This document shows, piece after piece, positions 8,898-17,156 of a stretch of DNA of 64,000 bases (position 1 is the first letter of the stretch; each line of letters starts with the position of its first letter). Under the pieces are notes generated by a model. That model did not search any database and was not told the origin of the DNA. It saw only the letters and a list, made by a program, of their open reading frames with translations. Both the position numbers and the translations under genes were made by a program. The DNA comes from Microbacterium sp. PM5 (GTDB lineage Bacteria > Actinomycetota > Actinomycetes > Actinomycetales > Microbacteriaceae), in contig NZ_CP022162.1 of assembly GCF_003293595.1 (NCBI RefSeq), positions 528,346 through 592,345 on the forward strand. Reading direction: 5' to 3'.

Positions 8898-9632
8898 GTG
8901 CTGATCGGGCGGGCGCTCGTCGACGGGAGGGCTGTGGACGTGCGGTGGAGCCCCGACGGCCCGGTGCCGATCTCGGTGCCCGATGACGGCGATGACATCG
9001 CGTGCGGTGGGCACGACATCGCGGGGCCGCGCGCCGACGCCGAGCTGATCGCCCCCGCGGCACCTGTCGTCCTCGTCGGGATCGCACAGAACGGGCCGCG
9101 TCATCCGGCTCCCGTCCAGGCCTGGTTGAAGAGCCCGCGCACGATCGTTCCGTCCGGGCGCACCGTGCGGCTGCGACGCGATGCCGGGCAGAGCGTCGCC
9201 GAGGGCGAGATCGCCGTCGTGATCGGCCGGGACTGCACGGAGCTGACGGCGGCGACGGCCGAGCGGTTCGTGCGGGGCGTGACCGCCGTCAACGATCTCT
9301 CCAGCCCCGATCGCACCGTCATCGACGTCCGCAACTTCGAATCGAAGTCGGGGGTGGGATACACGCCCCTCGGGCCGTGGATCGACACGGCCGCGGACAT
9401 CGATCGCGTCGCGCTCGGCCTCGAGATCGACGGTGCGGTGGTGGCGCAGACGGATGCCGCGGCGCTGCCGGTATCGATCCGCGACTGTCTCGCCTACGTC
9501 GCGTCATGGACGCCGCTCGGGCCCGGTGACGTGGTGATGACGGGAGCGCCGTTCAGTGCCGCTGCGGTCCAGCCGGGCCACCGCATCGACGTGATCGTCG
9601 GCGGTGTGCGGCTGACCACGCCGACCTCGTGA
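8898..9632 (+). CDS. fumarylacetoacetate hydrolase (FAH) family protein
   Basis: 244 residues, compact single-domain member. The metal-binding ExE motif (EGEIAVVIG), the NDLSSPDR segment, the Lys of ESKSGVGYTPLGPW and the C-terminal GDVVMTGAP motif are present. Family members are hydrolases, decarboxylases or isomerases acting on 2-oxo acids, or 2-keto-3-deoxysugar-acid dehydratases; which applies here is not visible. GTG start 28 bp after the transporter stop, so likely the same transcript. Confidence 0.85.
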   Translation: MLIGRALVDGRAVDVRWSPDGPVPISVPDDGDDIACGGHDIAGPRADAELIAPAAPVVLVGIAQNGPRHPAPVQAWLKSPRTIVPSGRTVRLRRDAGQSVAEGEIAVVIGRDCTELTAATAERFVRGVTAVNDLSSPDRTVIDVRNFESKSGVGYTPLGPWIDTAADIDRVALGLEIDGAVVAQTDAAALPVSIRDCLAYVASWTPLGPGDVVMTGAPFSAAAVQPGHRIDVIVGGVRLTTPTS

Positions 9633-9649
9633 GCGGGCTCGTCCGTGCC

Positions 9650-10354
9650 TCACGCGTGGGCGACCTCGCCGGACACGAGTCGGAGGTGCTCGCGCGCGGA
9701 CGCCTCGGCGCTCGCTCCATCGCGGCGGACGATCGCCTGCGCGGTGGCCACGTGCGCCTCCAGCGTGCCCACCCGCGGCAGGCTCGGCGTGAGGCCGCGC
9801 ACCGCTCGGCCCCGCAGGATCTCGGCGATCGGTTCGCTGAGCTTGCCGAACAGCGGATTGCCGCCGGCGCGCAGAAGAAGCGAGTGATAGGCGATGTCGG
9901 CTTCGAGATACTCCTCGGTGTCGCCGAGCCCCTGCGCGCCGAGCTCGTTGAGGCGGGTCGCGTGCGCGAGGAGGTGCTCACGTTGGGCGTCGTCGGCGCG
10001 CTCGGCCGCGAGACGGGCGGCGATCGGCTCCACGGCGGCCCGCAGCTCGGTGAGCTCTCGAAGGACGTCGTTGCGCCGGGGGCCGTCCAGAGTCCACTCG
10101 ATGACGGTGGCGTCGAGGCTGTCCCATTCCTCCCGCGGGCGCACCACGAGTCCCACGCGGCGCCGGGAACGCAGCAGCCCGTGCGCCTCGAGCACGCGGA
10201 CGGCTTCGCGGACGACGGTACGGGAGGCGGAGAACTCCTCCTCGAGATCGGCGACGGTCATTCCCGACCCGGGGGCGAGCGCGCCGCCGGCGATGCGTCG
10301 GCCGAGGGTCTCCACGATATGCGCGTGCGACGCGGTCGAGGCGGTGGTGGGCAT
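9650..10354 (-). CDS. GntR-family regulator, FadR/FCD subfamily
   Basis: 234 residues: N-terminal winged HTH (GSGMTVADLEEEFSASRTVV, residues ~30-60) and a C-terminal all-helical FCD ligand domain with metal-ligand candidates (Asp in DIAYHSLLL, later His). Start at 10354 (MPTTASTASH) has AGAAGGA 5 nt upstream; an ATG at 10378 has none. Divergent from a gluconate/idonate operon, so it is the probable repressor relieved by a sugar acid. Convergent with the FAH gene, 17 bp apart. Confidence 0.88.
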   Translation of the reverse strand: MPTTASTASHAHIVETLGRRIAGGALAPGSGMTVADLEEEFSASRTVVREAVRVLEAHGLLRSRRRVGLVVRPREEWDSLDATVIEWTLDGPRRNDVLRELTELRAAVEPIAARLAAERADDAQREHLLAHATRLNELGAQGLGDTEEYLEADIAYHSLLLRAGGNPLFGKLSEPIAEILRGRAVRGLTPSLPRVGTLEAHVATAQAIVRRDGASAEASAREHLRLVSGEVAHA

Positions 10355-10418
10355 CGGTGTCCTTCTGTCAGGGGACACGCTACCGGGACATGGCGTCCGG
10401 TGACCCGAGGCAAGGGAA

Positions 10419-10456
10419 AAAAGTACGACGATTCGCTTGCAATAAGTAGTACTTTT
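10419..10456. promoter_or_regulatory. GntR-type operator region of gluconate operon
   Basis: AAGTA-G-TACTT (10444-10454) is a perfect 5-1-5 palindrome. An AAAAGTAC half-element (10419-10426) and GTACTTTT (10449-10456) form a wider inverted repeat 22 bp apart. The region is conspicuously AT-rich between the divergent regulator and permease genes. The palindrome shape fits FadR-subfamily sites; binding is inferred. Confidence 0.55.
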
Positions 10457-10521
10457 GTGAAACGGTGGTCCCGCCGCCGGGAACGACCCCGGCGCATGGA
10501 CGATTCATCGGAGAAGCCCCC

Positions 10522-11907
10522 ATGCAAGATTGGACGCAGACGCTCGGCGCCGTCCCGCTGCTGCTCATCGCAGCAGGCGCCATCGCGCTCATCCTCATCC
10601 TCATCATCTGGGCGCGCATGCACGCGTTCCTCGTGCTCGTGCTCGTTTCGCTCCTCACGGCACTGGCGACCGGCATCCCGATCGACGGAGTCGGCAAGGT
10701 CCTCATCGACAGCTTCAGCGGCACTGTCGGCGCCGTCGCCCTTCTGGTCGGATTGGGCGCGATGCTGGGAGCGCTGGTGGAGACCTCCGGCGGTGCACGC
10801 GTGCTCGCGGAGAAGATGGTGTCCGTCTTCGGTGAGAAGCGGGCCGCGTTCGCACTCGGTGTGGCCTCGCTCATCATGGGATTCCCGATGTTCTTCGACG
10901 CGGGACTCATCGTGATGCTCCCGGTGATCTTCGCCGTCGGACGACGCATCGGCGGCAAGCACATGCTCCTGTACGGCATCAGTGCCGCCGCCGCGTTCTC
11001 GGTCATGCACGTCTTCGTGCCGCCGCACCCCGGCCCCATCACGGCCAGCGAGACGTACGGGGCCAATCTCGGGCTCGTCCTCCTCATCGGTATCGTCGTC
11101 GCGCTGCCGACGTGGTACCTCACCGGCTACCTGTGGGCGAAGTTCACCGACAAGCGCATCCCGCTTGCGATCGTCGACCTCTTCGGCGGCCGCGACGTCG
11201 AGCCCACTAACCCGCCGAAGGCCGGCACCGTCATCGGGGTGCTCGCGATCCCGCTCGTGCTGATCCTGCTCAACACGGGCATGTCCGCGCTCGTGTCCGC
11301 CGGGGCCGTGGACGGCGCGCTCGTCTGGGTGCAGGCGCTGCGCCTGATCGGCACCAGTCAGATCGCCCTGCTCATCTCCGTGCTCGTAGCCCTGTTCGTG
11401 CTGGGCACCCGCCGCGGCGTGCACGGCACGGCGCTGGAGAAGATCGTCGACTCCGCCCTCGGGCCGATCTGCTCCGTCGTGCTCATCACGGGCGCCGGTG
11501 GCATGTTCGGCGGCGTGCTGCGGGCGTCGGGCATCGGCTCGGCGCTCTCGGACTCGCTGTCCTCGATCGGCATTCCGGTGATCTTCGCCGCCTACCTCAT
11601 CGCGGTCGTCCTGCGCGTCGCACAGGGCTCGGCCACGGTGGCCCTGGTCACGGCGGCGGGCCTGGTCTCGCCCGCGGTGCTCGCAGCCGGCTTCAGCCCC
11701 CTGCAGGTGGCGTGCGTCGTTCTCGCCACCGCCGCCGGCTCCGTGTTCGCCGGGCATGTCAACGACTCCGGCTTCTGGCTGGTCGGTCGCCTCATGGGCA
11801 TGGACGTGAAGACCACGCTGAAGACATGGACGGTTCAGCAGGCCCTCGAGTCGGTCGTCGGCTTCGCCTTCGTGCTCATCATCTTCGGGGCGGTGTCCCT
11901 TGTCTGA
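10522..11907 (+). CDS. gntP: gluconate permease, GntP family
   Basis: 461 residues with about 12-14 hydrophobic segments. GntP hallmarks include LMGFPMFFDAGLIVMLP and HVFVPPHPGPITASE in the middle and GSATVALVTAAGL near the C-terminus. Imports gluconate or related sugar acids with protons. ATG 10522 has GGAGAAG 5 nt upstream. First gene of an operon with an SDR, an idonate-type dehydrogenase and gluconokinase; its stop overlaps the next gene by 8 nt. Confidence 0.92.
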   Translation: MQDWTQTLGAVPLLLIAAGAIALILILIIWARMHAFLVLVLVSLLTALATGIPIDGVGKVLIDSFSGTVGAVALLVGLGAMLGALVETSGGARVLAEKMVSVFGEKRAAFALGVASLIMGFPMFFDAGLIVMLPVIFAVGRRIGGKHMLLYGISAAAAFSVMHVFVPPHPGPITASETYGANLGLVLLIGIVVALPTWYLTGYLWAKFTDKRIPLAIVDLFGGRDVEPTNPPKAGTVIGVLAIPLVLILLNTGMSALVSAGAVDGALVWVQALRLIGTSQIALLISVLVALFVLGTRRGVHGTALEKIVDSALGPICSVVLITGAGGMFGGVLRASGIGSALSDSLSSIGIPVIFAAYLIAVVLRVAQGSATVALVTAAGLVSPAVLAAGFSPLQVACVVLATAAGSVFAGHVNDSGFWLVGRLMGMDVKTTLKTWTVQQALESVVGFAFVLIIFGAVSLV

Positions 11908-12667
11908 TCTGTTCGACCTCAGCGGGCGTACCGCCCTCGTCACCGGATCTTCGCGGGGGCTCGGACAGAGCCTGGCGGCGGGCCTGGTCGATGCGGGCGC
12001 GCGCGTGATCGTCCATGGGCGCAGCCGCGAGGGTGTCGCCGACAGTGCCGCCCTGCTGGCCGATCGGACGGGCGTGCGCGTCGAGACCGTCGTCTTCGAT
12101 GTGACGGATGCCGCGGCCGTCGAGGCCGCGATCGCCGAGCTCGTCGCGCGCGTGGGCGTTCCCGACATCCTCGTCAACAACGCCGGCATCCAGCGTCGAG
12201 CGCCGTTCGCCGAGTTCTCGGTCGCGGACTGGGACCAGGTGATCGCCACCAACCTGTCCAGCGCGTTCTACGTGTCGCGCTTCGTCGTGCCGGGGATGAT
12301 CGCGCGCGGCTCGGGGAAGATCATCAACATCGCGTCGGTGCAGTCCGCGCTCGCGCGGCAGACGATCGCCCCCTACTCGGCGAGCAAGGGCGGCATCGCG
12401 CAGCTGTCGCGCGGCATGGCTGCCGATCTGGCGCGCCACGGCATCCAGGTGAACACGCTCTCGCCCGGCTACTTCGCCACCGAGATGAACGCTGCCCTCG
12501 TCGCCGACGAGGACTTCACCGCCTGGGTCGTCCAGCGCACCCCGGCTGGTCGGTGGGGGCGGGTCGAGGAGCTGCGCGGCCCCCTGACCTTCCTCGCCTC
12601 GGCGGCGAGCGACTTCGTGAGCGGACAGAACCTGTTCGTCGACGGCGGCATGACCGCGGTCGTGTGA
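11900..12667 (+). CDS. idnO: short-chain dehydrogenase, gluconate 5-dehydrogenase-like
   Basis: 255 residues. TGSSRGLGQSLA cofactor motif (residues 14-25), NNAG, and the catalytic Ser plus YSASK. In the idonate pathway this enzyme reduces 5-ketogluconate to gluconate, and the best resemblance and context support that role; the symbol is by context. TTG start (11900) overlapping gntP by 8 nt gives translational coupling. Gluconate from this step would be phosphorylated by the kinase two genes downstream. Confidence 0.82.
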   Translation: MSDLFDLSGRTALVTGSSRGLGQSLAAGLVDAGARVIVHGRSREGVADSAALLADRTGVRVETVVFDVTDAAAVEAAIAELVARVGVPDILVNNAGIQRRAPFAEFSVADWDQVIATNLSSAFYVSRFVVPGMIARGSGKIINIASVQSALARQTIAPYSASKGGIAQLSRGMAADLARHGIQVNTLSPGYFATEMNAALVADEDFTAWVVQRTPAGRWGRVEELRGPLTFLASAASDFVSGQNLFVDGGMTAVV

Positions 12668-12682
12668 TCGAGAGGAGCAACC

Positions 12683-13711
12683 ATGGATGCGGTCGTGATC
12701 AGAGGACGCCAGAACGTGGCGGTCGAGAAGCTCGGCGTGCCGCCGTGCGCCCCCGGGCAGGTACGGCTGCGAGTCGGCTACGTCGGCATCTGCGGCTCTG
12801 ACCTGCACTACTACTTCGACGGCGCGAACGGGGCGTTCGTGGTCACCGAGCCTCTCATCCCGGGGCACGAACTCGCCGGCTGGATCGACGACGATCCCTC
12901 CGGCACCTGGGCGCCGGGCACGCCCGTCACGGTGCACCCGGCGCGCTTCGGGAGCTGCGTGCCCGCCATCGCTGAGGCGCCGCACCTGTGGCCCGGGGGT
13001 TCGTACCTCGGCAGCGCCTCGACGACGCCGCATACGCAGGGGGCGATGGCAGATCGCCTCGTCGTCGACGCGGCGATGGTGCGGGTACTGCCCGACTCCC
13101 TGTCGGTGCGGCGTGCGACGCTGGCGGAGCCGCTGGCCGTGGCCCTGCATGGCGTCGGTCGCTCCGGGAGTGTCGACGGCGCGCGGGTGCTGGTGTGCGG
13201 CGCCGGTCCGATCGGGCTTCTCGCCGTCGTCGCCGCGCAGGCCCGCGGCGCTGCCGTCGTCGACGTCAGCGATCTGCTGCCCGAGGCGTTGGAGCGCGCG
13301 GCTGCGCTCGGCGCCGATCGCACGTGGCGCGCGGGAAGCGATGAGGTGCCCGGCGAGGCCTACGACGTGGTGCTGGAGTGCTCGGGCGCGGCGGCCGCCG
13401 TCAGCACCGCCCTCTCCGCGGTGCGTCGGCGCGGCGTCGTCGTGCAGATCGGCATGCTGCCGAACGAGCCCCGTCCGATCAACCTCGCCCCCTTGGTCGC
13501 CAAGGAGGCGACGCTCACCGGCGCGTTCCGCTTTCTCGACGAGATGGAGGAGGCGATCGCTCTCCTGGACGCGCAGCCCGCCGTGGAGAGCGTCATCACC
13601 CACGAGTTCGCGCCCGCCGACGCCGTCACGGCGTTCGAGACCGCTCGTGACTCGGCATCCAGCGCCAAGGTGATCGTGGCCATGGCGTCCGCGCGAGAGG
13701 CGGAGCAGTGA
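12683..13711 (+). CDS. idnD: zinc-type alcohol dehydrogenase, L-idonate 5-dehydrogenase-like
   Basis: 342 residues of the medium-chain dehydrogenase fold. Catalytic-zinc region CGSDLHYYFDG and GHELAG, and the Rossmann motif CGAGPIGLLAVVAAQ. Likely oxidises L-idonate to 5-ketogluconate. The segment that usually carries four structural-zinc cysteines has only one (PARFGSCVPAIAEAP), so the structural zinc is probably absent. AGAGGAG lies 6 nt before ATG 12683. Its stop overlaps the gluconokinase start by 4 nt. Confidence 0.82.
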   Translation: MDAVVIRGRQNVAVEKLGVPPCAPGQVRLRVGYVGICGSDLHYYFDGANGAFVVTEPLIPGHELAGWIDDDPSGTWAPGTPVTVHPARFGSCVPAIAEAPHLWPGGSYLGSASTTPHTQGAMADRLVVDAAMVRVLPDSLSVRRATLAEPLAVALHGVGRSGSVDGARVLVCGAGPIGLLAVVAAQARGAAVVDVSDLLPEALERAAALGADRTWRAGSDEVPGEAYDVVLECSGAAAAVSTALSAVRRRGVVVQIGMLPNEPRPINLAPLVAKEATLTGAFRFLDEMEEAIALLDAQPAVESVITHEFAPADAVTAFETARDSASSAKVIVAMASAREAEQ

Positions 13712-14220
13712 GCATGCCCTCCCGTGCGCCGCGCATCGTCGTGATGGGCCCGAGTGGCTCGGGCAAGACCGCCGTCGGGGCCGCGCTCGCCGTCGACTTC
13801 GGCGTCGACTTCGTGGATGCCGACGACCTGCACCCCGCGCAGAACGTCGCCAAGATGGAGTCGGGCGTGCCGCTGGACGATGACGACCGACGGCCCTGGC
13901 TCGACGTCGTCGGACGGCGCCTGGCGTCTTCACCGGGGCTGGTCATGGCCTGTTCCGCTCTCGCCCGTCGCTATCGCGATCGCATCCGCGAGGCCGCACC
14001 CGACACGCGGTTCGTCGAACTCGTCGTCTCGCGTGCCGAGCTCGACCGTCGGATGCGTTCGCGCCAGCATTTCATGCCGGTCGCCCTCCTGGAGTCGCAG
14101 TTGGCGACGCTCGAGCATCTCGGTGCCGACGAGGACGGGGTCGCCGTCGAGAACATCGGGGGCATCATCGAGGTCGCCGCCCGCGCGCGCGCCGCTCTGG
14201 ATCAGGCCGAGCGCCGATAG
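13708..14220 (+). CDS. gntK: gluconokinase
   Basis: 170 residues, usual length. P-loop MGPSGSGKTAVG (residues ~13-24), substrate segment DADDLHPAQNVAKM, and the CSALARRYRD and RMRSRQHFMP lid/base motifs of gluconokinase. Converts gluconate and ATP to 6-phosphogluconate, the substrate of Gnd encoded at 2.9-4.4 kb. GTG 13708 overlaps idnD by GTGA; ATG 13714 is an alternative. Completes import-to-phosphorylation in one operon. Confidence 0.93.
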   Translation: MSMPSRAPRIVVMGPSGSGKTAVGAALAVDFGVDFVDADDLHPAQNVAKMESGVPLDDDDRRPWLDVVGRRLASSPGLVMACSALARRYRDRIREAAPDTRFVELVVSRAELDRRMRSRQHFMPVALLESQLATLEHLGADEDGVAVENIGGIIEVAARARAALDQAERR

Positions 14221-14301
14221 GCAGACGGGCGGCGACGAGAAGGCGGGGTACGCTCGCATCGCGGGGCGCAGTCGCCGGTCCCCGCGGCAGCGGAGGTGAA
14301 G

Positions 14302-14718
14302 ATGGCGCGGGTCGTGTTGATGGGGTCGTCGGATGCCGCGGTCGAGCTCACCGGAGCGGCGCTCGCCGCGCGACTGCGCGCCCGCTACATCGACGGCGAC
14401 GAGTTGCGCCCGCCCGCCCGCCGGCGTCGCCGCCGCGCTGAGACGACGCCCGCAGCGTCCGATGCCGAGATCTGGTTGGACGCGCTGCGCCTCGTTCTCG
14501 TGGAGGCGGCGACCGTCGTGGTGAGCACGGGACCGCTCACGCGCGCGGCGCGTGATGCCGTCCGCGCGCGCGTGCGCGACGTCGTCTTCGTCGAGCTGGT
14601 CGGCCGCGAGAGTGTCGGCGAGCCGCTCACGCAGGACGAGGCGGGATTCCGCGTGGCCGCGGGGGCCGATCTGCAGATCGTCGTCGATCGGGTCGCCGAT
14701 CTGCTGACGGGGCGCTGA
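14302..14718 (+). CDS. degenerate gluconokinase-like protein
   Basis: 138 residues. Aligns by eye along its length with the upstream gluconokinase: VVLMGSSDAAVELTGAALA matches the P-loop region but lacks the GxxxxGK(S/T) residues; IDGDELRPP matches DADDLHP; WLDALRLVLVEAATVVV and ARDAVRARVRDVVFVEL match later segments. A poly-Arg stretch replaces the loop after DELRPP. No ATP binding is expected. GGAGG is 5 nt before ATG 14302; it lies 81 bp after gntK. Could be a regulatory pseudokinase or a decaying duplicate. Confidence 0.65.
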   Translation: MARVVLMGSSDAAVELTGAALAARLRARYIDGDELRPPARRRRRRAETTPAASDAEIWLDALRLVLVEAATVVVSTGPLTRAARDAVRARVRDVVFVELVGRESVGEPLTQDEAGFRVAAGADLQIVVDRVADLLTGR

Positions 14719-14751
14719 CATCCACGACACTCGCGGATGCGGGCGACGGGA

Positions 14752-14874
14752 TCAGTCCTTGCGGTAGCCCGAGCGCCCGAGCGTGAAGAGGGCGCCGACG
14801 ACGGCGACGGTCGCTCCCACCGACATCAGTCCGATGATCCACAGGAGTGCGTGCGACATCCAGCCGTAGTCCAT
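14752..14874 (-). CDS. small single-helix membrane protein (40 aa)
   Basis: Starts MDYGWMSHALLWIIG and ends LGRSGYRKD, with a continuous hydrophobic stretch over residues ~8-31 and a basic C-terminus. GGAGGAA on the minus strand 3 nt before the ATG is a clear ribosome-binding site, which supports a real gene despite its length. Divergent from rplY. Function unknown. Confidence 0.65.
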   Translation of the reverse strand: MDYGWMSHALLWIIGLMSVGATVAVVGALFTLGRSGYRKD

Positions 14875-14966
14875 GGGTTCCTCCGGAGTGAGAGACGGGT
14901 GGGCGCGGGCTCGGCCGCGCGAGGGCACCCGTGCGGGCACCGTCTCCATCGTAGCGGCGTCGCTGG

Positions 14967-14972
14967 TAGAGT
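14967..14972 (+). promoter_or_regulatory. possible promoter and long leader of rplY
   Basis: Extended -10-like TGGTAGAGT (14964-14972) about 175 nt before the rplY start codon. The intervening leader contains a short CCCTC-GGC-GAGGG hairpin near 14985. No gene is visible between 14875 and 15148 on the plus strand. Confidence 0.35.
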
Positions 14973-15148
14973 GGAGTCCTCCCTCGGCGAGGGATGCCGT
15001 GTGTTCGCGTATCGGCATCCGTGATCGACGCGGTGATGCGGGCCCACGCGGCGCGGACGGACAGTCCGGGCGGGCTCTCCTCACGTGACCACGTTCGAGT
15101 CGAGACCCAGACCCAGACCAGGGCGAGAAGCCCGCAAGGAGAATCATC

Positions 15149-15772
15149 ATGTCGACCGAGACCGACACCAAGGTCATCGCCGAGGTTCGCGAGAACTTCG
15201 GCAAGGGCTTCGCCCGCCGTCTGCGCGCCGCAGGCAAGATCCCCGCCGTCATCTACGGCCACGGCACCGACCCGGTGCACGTCGCGCTGCCCGGCCACCA
15301 GGTCGCGCTGCTCGTGCGTCGTGCCAACGCCGTCCTCGAGCTCGAGATCTCCGGTGCGCAGCAGCTCACCCTCGTGAAGGACGTCCAGAAGGACCCGGTG
15401 CGCCAGATCATCGAGCACATCGACCTCCTCGTCGTGAAGAAGGGTGAGAAGGTCCAGGTCGACGTCCCCGTCGTCGTCGTCGGCGAGCCCTTCGCGGGCA
15501 CCATCGCCAACCTCGACAACGCGACCGTGTCGCTCGAGGTCGAGGCCACGCACATCCCCGAGAACGTCGAGGTCGACGTCGAGGGCCTCGAGGACGGCAC
15601 GCACATCACCGCGGCCGACCTGAAGCTCCCGCGCGGCGCCGCGCTGGTCACCGACGCCGAGACGCTCATCGTGGCGATCTCGGTGCCGGCGGCGACGATC
15701 GCCGAGGTCGACGAGATCGAGGCGGCCGACGAGGCCGTCGCCGAGGAGCAGTCGGAAGAGGCTGCCGAGTAA
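15149..15772 (+). CDS. rplY: 50S ribosomal protein L25/general stress protein Ctc
   Basis: 207 residues, the long two-domain Ctc form. The N-terminal 5S rRNA-binding L25 domain (residues ~1-95, [24 protein letters not shown]) is followed by a TL5/Ctc C-terminal beta domain (~100-190) and an acidic Glu-rich tail. Binds 5S rRNA in the large subunit. AAGGAGAA 7 nt before ATG. Followed by pth, a widespread pairing in Gram-positives, with a hairpin between. Confidence 0.95.
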   Translation: MSTETDTKVIAEVRENFGKGFARRLRAAGKIPAVIYGHGTDPVHVALPGHQVALLVRRANAVLELEISGAQQLTLVKDVQKDPVRQIIEHIDLLVVKKGEKVQVDVPVVVVGEPFAGTIANLDNATVSLEVEATHIPENVEVDVEGLEDGTHITAADLKLPRGAALVTDAETLIVAISVPAATIAEVDEIEAADEAVAEEQSEEAAE

Positions 15773-15786
15773 TCGACGCATCATGA

Positions 15787-15827
15787 ACGAAGCCCGTCGC
15801 CGCCGATACTGGTGGGGCGGGCTTCGT
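15787..15827 (+). terminator. terminator hairpin after rplY
   Basis: 10-bp perfect stem (ACGAAGCCCG at 15787-15796, complement at 15818-15827) with a 21-nt loop. No T-run. Its position argues against any pth start upstream of 15849. Confidence 0.6.
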
Positions 15828-15854
15828 CGTGGATCGACCGGTGAGGACATGAGC

Positions 15855-16439
15855 ATGGCCGAGACATGGCTGGTGGTGGGGCTGGGAAACCCCGGCGTCC
15901 GCTACGAGAGCACCCGTCACAACGTGGGGCAGATGGTGATCGCCGAGCTCGCCTCTCGGCGGGGCGAGACGCTGCGTGCGCACAAGGCGAACGCGCGCGT
16001 CGCGGAGAGCTGGCTGCGTCCGGGTGGGGCGAAGCTCGTGCTCGCCACCCCCAATTCGTACATGAACGTGTCGGGCGGGCCGGTTTCGCAGCTCGCGCGC
16101 TTCTATGACGTTCCCGCCGACCGCGTCGTGCTCGTCCACGACGAGCTCGACATCCCGTTCGACACCATCAAGCTCAAGACCGGCGGTGGACACGGCGGCC
16201 ACAACGGCATCCGCGATGTCGCCAAAGCACTGGGTACCCCCGACTTCCCGCGCGTGCGGGTCGGTATCGGTCGTCCTCCGGGACGCCAGGATCCGGCGGA
16301 CTGGGTGCTCGATCCGTTCTCTTCGGCCGAGCGGGCCGCGTTGCCGGTGCTGGTGTCGGAGGCTGCCGACGCGGTCGAGCTGCTCGTCGAGGAGGGGCTG
16401 CTCGCCGCCCAGCAGAAGCATCACGCGCCGCGCGCCTGA
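15855..16439 (+). CDS. pth: peptidyl-tRNA hydrolase
   Basis: 194 residues. Releases tRNA from peptidyl-tRNA dropped by ribosomes. N-terminal [22 protein letters not shown] holds the catalytic His and Asn; [20 protein letters not shown] and [12 protein letters not shown] follow in the normal order. Start ATG 15855 has TGAGGA about 7 nt upstream; ATG 15849 is close. Pairs with rplY. Confidence 0.95.
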   Translation: MAETWLVVGLGNPGVRYESTRHNVGQMVIAELASRRGETLRAHKANARVAESWLRPGGAKLVLATPNSYMNVSGGPVSQLARFYDVPADRVVLVHDELDIPFDTIKLKTGGGHGGHNGIRDVAKALGTPDFPRVRVGIGRPPGRQDPADWVLDPFSSAERAALPVLVSEAADAVELLVEEGLLAAQQKHHAPRA

Positions 16440-16484
16440 GCCTGCGAGCGGCTTCGTCGGGAGGCGTTCGGTGGTCGGGGAGCG

Positions 16485-17045
16485 TCAGGAGTAGGTGGGG
16501 ATCGCGGCGACGACGCCGGCAAGGACGGCGAGCGTGACCGCGACGGCATAGACGATGGGGCCCGCCGCCGCGACGATCACGGCGCCGATGCCCTGCCCGC
16601 GTCCCCGCCGGCTCGCGATGGCGACGATCCCCTGGATCAGAGCCCAGACGCCGAGGACGGTTCCGCTCCAGAATCCGATCTCGGCCCACAGCACGAGCCC
16701 GCGCACGGGACTCAGCAGGGCGAGGGTCTGGTCGTCGGAGAGATGCTCCAGCGGCCTGGTCGAGGTCAGACCTGCGTGGGCGACGGCTCCCGACGCGGCG
16801 GCGAAGCTCGTGGTGGCGCTGAGCACCGAGGAGAACGCGACGGCGCAGATCGCGACGATCACCGCGATCGTACCAAGCGCCTTCGAGGTGGTCGGCGCGG
16901 GCGGCGTCACCGATGGCGGCAGGTAGACCGGGGGAGCACCCGGCACGGACTGGACGTAGCCGCCGGTCGGCCATGCGGGTCCGCCGGGTCCCGGAGCTCG
17001 CGTCACGGCGGGCGGTACGGGGGCGTGCTGCGGGTTCTCGCTCAC
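16485..17045 (-). CDS. proline-rich membrane protein, DUF4190-like
   Basis: 186 residues. Cytoplasmic Pro/Gly/Ala-rich N-terminus (residues 1-50) followed by three to four hydrophobic segments (~55-82, 118-140, 150-180). The C-terminal half resembles DUF4190-type small membrane proteins, whose function is unknown. GTG start at 17045, with TAGGAT 6 nt upstream and no Shine-Dalgarno, looks leaderless. Divergent from mfd. Confidence 0.7.
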   Translation of the reverse strand: MSENPQHAPVPPAVTRAPGPGGPAWPTGGYVQSVPGAPPVYLPPSVTPPAPTTSKALGTIAVIVAICAVAFSSVLSATTSFAAASGAVAHAGLTSTRPLEHLSDDQTLALLSPVRGLVLWAEIGFWSGTVLGVWALIQGIVAIASRRGRGQGIGAVIVAAAGPIVYAVAVTLAVLAGVVAAIPTYS

Positions 17046-17051
17046 CTGCTC

Positions 17052-17057
17052 ATCCTA
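17052..17057 (-). promoter_or_regulatory. -10 box for leaderless membrane protein gene
   Basis: Minus-strand TAGGAT, 6 nt, GTG. No ribosome-binding site. Confidence 0.45.
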
Positions 17058-17144
17058 GGGACAACACCGCTGAGATCAGGAGCGATGTCGGGGCGCCGCG
17101 CTCACACGATCGCGCTCGGCGGAGCGGGTGTCGGCGGGGAGCCA

Positions 17145-17150
17145 TAGACT
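17145..17150 (+). promoter_or_regulatory. -10 box for leaderless mfd
   Basis: TAGACT, 6 nt, GTG of mfd. Spacing places +1 at the start codon; the sequence before GTG has no GGAGG-like element. Confidence 0.5.
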
Positions 17151-17156
17151 CTTTCG

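Noticed and set aside
10258..13933. Long minus-strand frames over the gluconate operon
   Set aside because: The plus strand carries intact GntP, SDR, MDR and kinase motifs with coupled starts.
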